Shown here one piece after another: positions 21,319-26,486 of a stretch of DNA of 26,486 nucleotides. The DNA is from a virus. How positions within the stretch are numbered: the stretch's first letter is position 1; every line of letters starts with the position of its first letter. The DNA lies in the IMG/VR virus record IMGVR_UViG_3300025122_000126, positions 1 to 26,486 of that record; one strand, given 5' to 3'. The position numbers and the translations under genes were made by a program. The notes beneath the pieces were generated by a model. It did no database searches. It worked only from the letters and a program-made list of their open reading frames with translations, and was not told where the DNA came from.

Positions 21319-22083
21319 ATGGGGAATGTTAGCCAAGATATTGCACAGCTTAAAAGACAAGTAGGTAAACTGCCTGAAGAATTAACAGTTGGAATTTGGG
21401 AATATTTAGAAGACATCTGGGTAGAAGAAGGCCCGTTAGTTGTTCAAACTACTAATCTGTTAGGCGGGGCTGGAATCTATGGACATGTCGGCTTTGGGAT
21501 ATACGGTACTTCCCGTTATGCTACTAACGAAGGAATGATTTGGGGACATGCTGTTCATTCGATATGGGGTTCTGCTGAATGGGGGCCTTTCTCTGTAGGA
21601 TTCGTTTTAGGTTCTCCAATATTAGGCGTCCTTGGAACAAACAAATTAGGGACAGGGAACCAAGCTACAAACACAATTAGAGTTGTTAATACAGATAATG
21701 TGTTTAGAGAAAGGTTCAGAGATGATGATTTTGAACATACAAACACCACTGCTACATGGGACACGACAAACCATTTATGTTATTTTGGTGACTCTGAGGT
21801 TATGAAAACAGAAATTGTTGCACTTAATGAAGAGACATATACAACAGGAAAGGTTATTATCACTGGTGCCGCCCTATCCAACTTAACATTAGAATTACAA
21901 TTTGATGGTTCTACGTGGGAAACAGTTTCAAATAATGTTTCATTTACAAGTACAAATGGTTCTACAAAAGGTATTAAATTTAGAGCAACAGCAGGGACAG
22001 CACACAGTAATAAATTTGCGTTAGCGTTTCCTGTTAGTTTTGCGGGGACAACAATCGAGGTTTTAAAGATAGAATATAGTTAG
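21319..22083 (+). CDS. Putative tail fibre or baseplate protein (254 aa)
   Basis: An N-terminal helical segment (NVSQDIAQLKRQVGKLPEEL) looks like an attachment coiled coil. A Gly-rich region with repeated GIYG/GFGIYGTS and Trp-Gly motifs follows, then a beta domain with LTLELQFDGSTWETVSNNVS. GAGGG lies upstream of the ATG. It is the first of a run of fibre-type genes. The precise fold is not identifiable. Confidence 0.5.
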   Translation: MGNVSQDIAQLKRQVGKLPEELTVGIWEYLEDIWVEEGPLVVQTTNLLGGAGIYGHVGFGIYGTSRYATNEGMIWGHAVHSIWGSAEWGPFSVGFVLGSPILGVLGTNKLGTGNQATNTIRVVNTDNVFRERFRDDDFEHTNTTATWDTTNHLCYFGDSEVMKTEIVALNEETYTTGKVIITGAALSNLTLELQFDGSTWETVSNNVSFTSTNGSTKGIKFRATAGTAHSNKFALAFPVSFAGTTIEVLKIEYS

Positions 22084-22094
22084 AGGTAAATACA

Positions 22095-22487
22095 ATGGCA
22101 TGGGATGATACACAAACAGGAACGGACACAATTACTCACACAGAGTGGAATACTATGGTTACATTTATCAAACAAGGAGATGTAACCGCACAGACAGCAA
22201 CACCAAAAACGTTAGATTTGGGAGATGATGTGGTAGTATGTAATACTACTAGCAACGTTATTGCAATTACATTACCTGAAGCGGCTTCTTCTTTAGGTAA
22301 GAGATACTTGATCTTTTTGGAAACAGATGGTGGGAATAATGTAACTGTAACTTGTGCAGGTGCAGACACGTTAGACGGTTCAAATACCATTGGCACGTTA
22401 GCAGATGCAGAAGATTATTTCGAGATTGTTGCTGTGTCTAATGATAGATGGTTAATAATAACAAATAGTGGAGTGGCTTTGAGCTAG
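22095..22487 (+). CDS. Small tail fibre-type protein (130 aa)
   Basis: GAGGTAAATACA precedes the ATG. The N-terminus, AWDDTQTGTDTITHTEWN, and the body have the strand-turn pattern of phage fibre tip domains (AITLPEAASSLGKRYLIFLE, then VTVTCAGADTLDGSNTIG, then WLIITNSG). The body resembles the domain repeated in the protein at 10478. Probably a fibre component or adaptor. Confidence 0.55.
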   Translation: MAWDDTQTGTDTITHTEWNTMVTFIKQGDVTAQTATPKTLDLGDDVVVCNTTSNVIAITLPEAASSLGKRYLIFLETDGGNNVTVTCAGADTLDGSNTIGTLADAEDYFEIVAVSNDRWLIITNSGVALS

Positions 22488-22500
22488 GAGGAAAAATAAA

Positions 22501-23496
22501 ATGACGATACCAAATACTTATGTTAATGGAACAGTAATAGATGCTGATGAGCATAATGAGAATATTAATTATGTTAATCCAGTGTGGGATATAGAATTTG
22601 TAAATGCTTCAACTTTTAGCGGAATAATTGCACATAGCACTACAAATTATTCACTAACTAACGCAGGTGGTGGAACCATTTATTTATGGGATGGTTCAAC
22701 ATTCACATCTAAAAATTCAACTCCAAATCAAGCAGGAATATTAAGATTATGTAAAGATGATGATGCTAAAGGTTTCTTTGTTGAGTTAGTAGCTACAGGT
22801 GAAACTTCTTACGGTACCGGTGATGGTACTTCTTGGGCAGTTACAGCAAATGTTGGACATAGCATAACAGTTAATGATATGAGTTTCCCTACTGCTAACT
22901 TAATTGTAATTGGTGGAGATGATGGTGGTGGTGATTTTATTCAAACTTCAGTAGATCAAGGTGCAAATTGGGTTGATGCAACAACTTCTCCAGCAGCAGC
23001 AGTTGAAATATTAGATATGTTTGATGGAACAACTGGTTATTGTATAGACGCATCTGATAATATATGGAAAACTACAGATAGTGGTGACACTTGGGTTGAT
23101 ACAACTGATAATATTAGTAATTCACATGCTTCTGGTACTATGTTTTGTTTAACAGCGGACATTGTATTAATTTGTAGTGAAGGTTATGTTCATCATTACA
23201 CCAATTCAACCAACACTCTCACTACAAAATTTTATGATCCGGGACAGCCATATCCTTCAAATTTTGTTAATACTAATGGATATATTTATCTGTTAATTCG
23301 TACAAGTTCAGGTGGCGATCCACAGAAACTATTAATTTCAAGTGATTCAGGAGTTACTTGGACTGAACAACCAGCATCTAGATCGGCTGGTGGTACATCT
23401 GATTATTATAAAAGTATGTTAGCAGCGTATGATACAGGTAAAATAATGTTTGTTAATACAGGACAAATATACAAACAAGACAGGTCAAACTTATAG
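22501..23496 (+). CDS. Asp-box (BNR-repeat) receptor-binding protein
   Basis: The 331-residue protein contains three Asp-box motifs of the S/T-x-D-x-G-x-x-W type: TSVDQGANW (149-157), TTDSGDTW (191-198) and SSDSGVTW (280-287). Asp-boxes mark the bladed beta-propellers of sialidases and other glycan-binding proteins. An N-terminal segment (TYVNGTVIDADEHNENINYV) resembles a phage fibre attachment motif also seen at 23508. AGGAGGAAAAATAA lies just upstream. It is a strong candidate for the host-receptor-binding protein, perhaps with glycan-cleaving activity. No catalytic set is identified. Confidence 0.7.
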   Translation: MTIPNTYVNGTVIDADEHNENINYVNPVWDIEFVNASTFSGIIAHSTTNYSLTNAGGGTIYLWDGSTFTSKNSTPNQAGILRLCKDDDAKGFFVELVATGETSYGTGDGTSWAVTANVGHSITVNDMSFPTANLIVIGGDDGGGDFIQTSVDQGANWVDATTSPAAAVEILDMFDGTTGYCIDASDNIWKTTDSGDTWVDTTDNISNSHASGTMFCLTADIVLICSEGYVHHYTNSTNTLTTKFYDPGQPYPSNFVNTNGYIYLLIRTSSGGDPQKLLISSDSGVTWTEQPASRSAGGTSDYYKSMLAAYDTGKIMFVNTGQIYKQDRSNL

Positions 23497-23507
23497 GAGG
23501 ATAAAAA

Positions 23508-24266
23508 ATGGCATACCCCAATTACTCGGTAACAAATGATTTTACAAACGGAACTACTGCAGAAGCAGGAGAAGTTAATGCAAACTTTGCAGATATAGAA
23601 AATTCAATAAATGGTGCAAGTGCAGTAGGCGTTCCAGTTGCTTATGGTATTGCTCCAATAGGTGGGATTATTGCATGGGCAAAGACTTTAAGAGAAGTAA
23701 GCTCAACAGGAGGACAAACAAACACCACACAATCAGCAACACAGCTTATTGATTCAGCAGCTGACTTTGTTTCAGACGGAATAACTGCAGGAATGATAGT
23801 TCATAACGAAGATGATAACGAGTTTGCTATTATTGAGACAGTAGTGGATTTGAATACATTAACATTAGTAAGCGATTTAAATGCAGGGACTGCTGATGTG
23901 GACACTTTCAATGGAGCAACAGGAGTAAACTATGCAATTTATGCTACTCCAGAACTTCCAGATAACTGGTTAGAATGTAATGGTCAGTCTGTTAGTGATG
24001 CTGATAGTCCATTTAATGGGACTACTTTACCTAATATGAATGGAACAAGTGATACAACAAAAGCATTTATTCGAGGTGTAATAGGTTCTACCGATTTAAC
24101 AGTAACGGATTCAACTCACACTCACAGTGTAGTAGTTGCTTCAGAAAGCAAAACTTGTGGTTCCGGTAGTCCAGGGAATGTTGGACGAGACGATACCTAC
24201 TACACAGGTTCGTCAAGGGCTATACCCCCATATGCTGAGATGGTATGGATTATAAGGGTTAAATGA
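23508..24266 (+). CDS. Tail collar-domain fibre protein 1
   Basis: The N-terminus (DFTNGTTAEAGEVNANFADI) is a phage fibre attachment motif. A beta insert of about 80 residues precedes a collar-type C-terminus: WLECNGQSVSDADSPFNG from residue 154, then FIRGV, an HTHS segment and a final PPYAEMVWIIRVK strand. This matches the phage tail collar family, in which 'WLlCdG', 'P.l.g.fiRG' and 'lPPy...ifiIk' are conserved. GGAGGATAAAAA precedes the start. The collar end is related to the protein at 25578. Confidence 0.75.
   Translation: MAYPNYSVTNDFTNGTTAEAGEVNANFADIENSINGASAVGVPVAYGIAPIGGIIAWAKTLREVSSTGGQTNTTQSATQLIDSAADFVSDGITAGMIVHNEDDNEFAIIETVVDLNTLTLVSDLNAGTADVDTFNGATGVNYAIYATPELPDNWLECNGQSVSDADSPFNGTTLPNMNGTSDTTKAFIRGVIGSTDLTVTDSTHTHSVVVASESKTCGSGSPGNVGRDDTYYTGSSRAIPPYAEMVWIIRVK
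23992..24020 (+). repeat. Collar-domain DNA repeat, copy 1
   Basis: This segment matches 26083-26111 at 25 of 29 bases. It encodes VSDADSPFNG in the first collar gene. Together the copies bracket the radical SAM gene and could allow recombination between the two collar genes. Confidence 0.6.
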
Positions 24267-24276
24267 GGTAATAAAA

Positions 24277-24345
24277 ATGGAAGAAAAAGAAGAAAAAAAA
24301 CAAGAAGAAATTGAACAAGATGAATGTAAAGACAGTTGTTGTTAA
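24277..24345 (+). CDS. 22-residue Cys-tailed peptide overlapping radical SAM gene
   Basis: A short ORF starts at the ATG at 24277 with GAGGTAATAAAA (GAGGT at 24265-24269) well placed upstream. The peptide is MEEKEEKKQEEIEQDE followed by CKDSCC: an acidic leader-like stretch with three cysteines at its end. Its last 26 bases overlap the radical SAM gene in another frame. It could be a substrate peptide, a partner of the enzyme, or only a leader ORF that brings ribosomes to a downstream gene lacking its own ribosome-binding site. The last option is the simplest. Confidence 0.4.
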   Translation: MEEKEEKKQEEIEQDECKDSCC

Positions 24346-25576
24346 AGATTCCTTTATTAAACAAGAAGGAAGAAAAGGAGTGATTGCCACAAATGTAAGA
24401 TGTAGTGGCAACTGTACTTTTTGTTATGAGAAACTATTTTCTCAATTATTTCCAAAATCAAAAACAGTTACTATTCCAAAATATGATAAGGAAAGTTTTG
24501 AAGAATATAACAATGGTTTTAGAGAGTTTATCCAAAAATCAACAGATGACTTTCCAAAAATCTCTACGTTGCCTACAAGTAAGAAAAAAGGGATAGTTGA
24601 ATATTATCCAAATTGTGACTTTTTTAGTTTAGGATTGTCATTAGAACAAATTGAACAAGTAGTTAAAAACATAATAAAAACTACGGAATTTAATGGTAAA
24701 AAAATATTTGACTTTTACACTAATGGATATAACCTTTCAATAAAAACCCTGAATCATTTAAAAGATAAATATTCGGGGATGTTTGGGATACATCTGTCAG
24801 CTATTACTTTTAACAAAGAATATAGAAGAAAAATGTTAATAGGCAGAGAAGATTCAACTAATATTAAAGCATTAGTTAAAGAACTGCCACTAAATTCGAC
24901 AATATATTTTCTTTTCTTAGATTTTGAAACTGCAAAAAAAGATTTAGATTTGGTAGTTGACATGGCAAGAAAAAATAACATTAACATTTGGTTTAGTAAA
25001 ATGTTTTATAACCGTATCAATGGAGGATTTGTAAGAAAAGTATCTAACGATTCAGAACCGGAATTTAAAAAATTTATATTTTACTTAAAGGACAATACTA
25101 AATATAAAGATGTTTATAATAAAATTCTTTTTAGTCCACACTCAAAGATGTTTGCAAGTGCTAAGAAAAAGCAACTATTGGATTTACTAGGGTTAATCAA
25201 TTCTAATGAAGAACATTCAGCAGTTTTTTGTTCAAATGGTGCCTATGATATAATTAATAGGAAGTTTAGAAACACAGATATAACTGTTGTAAGAATAGAT
25301 AGTGCGTTTGGAGGTACTGTTGATTTTTCTCTAGGAATTACATTTAAAACTATTTTATTAAAATTAGAGGAGTTCAGAAATAATGGTACAGGATTTAATA
25401 AAATATACATTCCAAGTACTATGTTGTGGGTTGATGGGATGTATGATGCTAATGGAGATGGAATAGATTTAATTGAAAATGAAGGAATTAGTGTTGAAGT
25501 TATACCTATTCCTTATCAAATGAAAATGCAATTACTAAATATAGATGATTGTTATAAGTATTATGGGGTAAAATAA
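24320..25576 (+). CDS. Radical SAM enzyme with DUF512-like C-terminus
   Basis: From the ATG at 24320, VRCSGNCTFCYEK holds the CxxxCxxC iron-sulfur motif (C28, C32, C35). Barrel landmarks follow: FDFYTNGYNL, then GIHLSAITFNKEYRRKML, a pattern shared by radical SAM enzymes. The last 130 residues (VRIDSAFGGTVDFSLGIT, then KIYIPSTMLWVDGMYD) resemble DUF512. A TTG at 24311 is an alternative start. Neither has its own ribosome-binding site, so coupling to the 24277 ORF is likely. The gene looks more A-rich than its neighbours, suggesting acquisition. The substrate is unknown. Confidence 0.8.
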   Translation: MNVKTVVVKDSFIKQEGRKGVIATNVRCSGNCTFCYEKLFSQLFPKSKTVTIPKYDKESFEEYNNGFREFIQKSTDDFPKISTLPTSKKKGIVEYYPNCDFFSLGLSLEQIEQVVKNIIKTTEFNGKKIFDFYTNGYNLSIKTLNHLKDKYSGMFGIHLSAITFNKEYRRKMLIGREDSTNIKALVKELPLNSTIYFLFLDFETAKKDLDLVVDMARKNNINIWFSKMFYNRINGGFVRKVSNDSEPEFKKFIFYLKDNTKYKDVYNKILFSPHSKMFASAKKKQLLDLLGLINSNEEHSAVFCSNGAYDIINRKFRNTDITVVRIDSAFGGTVDFSLGITFKTILLKLEEFRNNGTGFNKIYIPSTMLWVDGMYDANGDGIDLIENEGISVEVIPIPYQMKMQLLNIDDCYKYYGVK

Positions 25577-25577
25577 A

Positions 25578-26369
25578 ATGGCAAATGAAGGAGAATTTCC
25601 AAAAGTCGATGGTGACGTCTTATTTGAAACAGATGTTCATTACGCTAGTGGGATTATAGACGCAGAGGCAGGAGAAACACTTGCAGCAGGAGATGTAGTA
25701 TTCATTTACATGAGTGGTCACGCTAACGAGGGAGAGGCTTGGTTATCTGACGCTAATGTTCAAGATAAGTGTAGGGTTACAGGTATTTGTTTAAGTGCAG
25801 GTAACGATGGTGATACAGTTAAGGTAATGACTAGAGGGGTCTATAAGACTACTGGTTTAACAGCTAAAGAGAGTTACTATCTTAGTGCAACTGCAGGAGA
25901 TTGGACAACTACCACTTCAGGAGTTAGGATTGGACACGCAGTAAGTACAACAGAAATATTTATTGATGTTGTTCAGGATGATAGAGATGTTGTTGGGACG
26001 ATTAAGCCTTGGCTACAAGACCATGCTAATATGATTGCTAATCCGTTAACGGCTTTTTGGAAGTTATGTGATGGGACAGCTATTAGTGATGCAGAAAGTC
26101 CATTGAACGGGGGGCAAGCTCCGGACTTAAATTCAACCTCAAGATTTATTCGTGGTGCAGGAACTTCTGATGATGGTACTGATGATACTGCGGCTGGTGC
26201 TGATACTCACACTCATAGTATGGGTACTGCTTCTGCTTGTGCTGATGCTGCTGATAAGAGTTCTGGTAGTGGTTTCTCTGCTGCTACTTGCAGTCACACT
26301 CACACTGTTAATGCGGGTAGTACCTTGCCTGCATACATCGCGGTTACGTTCCTCATGAAGATAAAATGA
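25578..26369 (+). CDS. Tail collar-domain fibre protein 2
   Basis: The N-terminal half has the 'aGe.laaGDVVf' pattern (ETLAAGDVVFIYMSG), then GLTAKESYYLSATAGD. This is a DUF2190-like domain related to the decoration protein at 6602. The C-terminal half is collar-like: FWKLCDGTAISDAESPLNG, RFIRGAG, and His/Thr-rich turns (THTHS, SHTHTV) ending LPAYIAVTFLMKIK. The His/Thr tip resembles metal-binding fibre tips. It begins right after the radical SAM stop. Six cysteines include ACADAAD and ATCSH positions near the tip. Confidence 0.7.
   Translation: MANEGEFPKVDGDVLFETDVHYASGIIDAEAGETLAAGDVVFIYMSGHANEGEAWLSDANVQDKCRVTGICLSAGNDGDTVKVMTRGVYKTTGLTAKESYYLSATAGDWTTTTSGVRIGHAVSTTEIFIDVVQDDRDVVGTIKPWLQDHANMIANPLTAFWKLCDGTAISDAESPLNGGQAPDLNSTSRFIRGAGTSDDGTDDTAAGADTHTHSMGTASACADAADKSSGSGFSAATCSHTHTVNAGSTLPAYIAVTFLMKIK
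26083..26111 (+). repeat. Collar-domain DNA repeat, copy 2
   Basis: Partner of 23992-24020, with four mismatches in 29 bases. It encodes ISDAESPLNG in the second collar gene, downstream of the radical SAM gene. Confidence 0.6.
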
Positions 26370-26486
26370 GACTGTTTAAATGGATGATTATCAAAGAGGA
26401 AGATTACCTTGACTTAGAAAATGTCATCATTGAATGGATGGAAATTAGTAGTTCTCTATCAAGTGAACTCGCTAAGTTAGAAGCAG
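26366..26486 (+). CDS. Partial small protein at window end
   Basis: The start overlaps the collar stop as ATGA. The visible 40 residues are MRLFKWMIIKEEDYLDLENV and a continuing helix with SSSLSSELAKLEA. The gene is cut off by the window edge. It is probably a small coiled-coil protein following the fibre genes. No function can be given. Confidence 0.6.
   Translation, partial: MRLFKWMIIKEEDYLDLENVIIEWMEISSSLSSELAKLEA

Noticed and set aside
26152-26358. Leu/Val-rich frame inside the collar gene
   Set aside because: It is a shadow frame created by GCT/ACT-rich codons of the His/Thr tip. It would be an unlikely hydrophobic protein with no start support.

Overview
The window is a late-gene segment of a tailed, siphovirus-like double-stranded DNA virus or provirus. 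Every supported gene lies on the + strand, packed tightly with many ATGA stop/start overlaps. The host is probably an archaeon (about 0.7 sure). The clearest promoter, at 58-73, has a BRE-like element followed by a TTTATATA box. Several highly expressed structural genes end in bare oligo-T tracts. Small zinc-ribbon proteins are common. A bacterial host is not excluded, because the Shine-Dalgarno sequences (GGAGG and GGTGAT types) fit both domains. The radical SAM enzyme suggests an anoxic host.

Layout. (1) 1-193: a regulated promoter flanked by two ATAG-N4-CTAT palindromes, then a leader that can fold. (2) 194-1732: seven small genes (several zinc-binding) ending in a cytidylyltransferase. 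(3) 1733-1956: an intergenic block with a long inverted repeat closing a multibranched fold, just ahead of the terminase genes. (4) 1957-7940: the head module: small and large terminase, portal, two small proteins, a protease-scaffold fusion with a probable internal scaffold start, a decoration protein and the HK97-fold major capsid protein. (5) 7998-11590: mostly beta-rich proteins that look like virion surface components. (6) 11619-14450: a coiled-coil membrane protein, head-tail connector proteins and the tail tube. (7) 14502-17027: an inserted cassette of a glycosyltransferase, two methyltransferases and a possible DNA-binding protein. (8) 17017-21318: tail chaperone pair, tape measure, distal tail, tail hub and a baseplate-type protein. 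(9) 21319-26486: tail fibre and receptor-binding genes, including an Asp-box protein and two collar-domain proteins.

Between the two collar genes lies a radical SAM enzyme with a DUF512-like C-terminus. It is preceded by an overlapping 22-codon ORF ending in a Cys-rich tail. This is the most unusual part of the window. With the cytidylyltransferase, glycosyltransferase and methyltransferases, it suggests a virus that invests in chemical modification of its own virion or of the host surface. No replication, integration or clear lysis genes are visible, and I saw no tRNA, rRNA, insertion sequence or CRISPR array.
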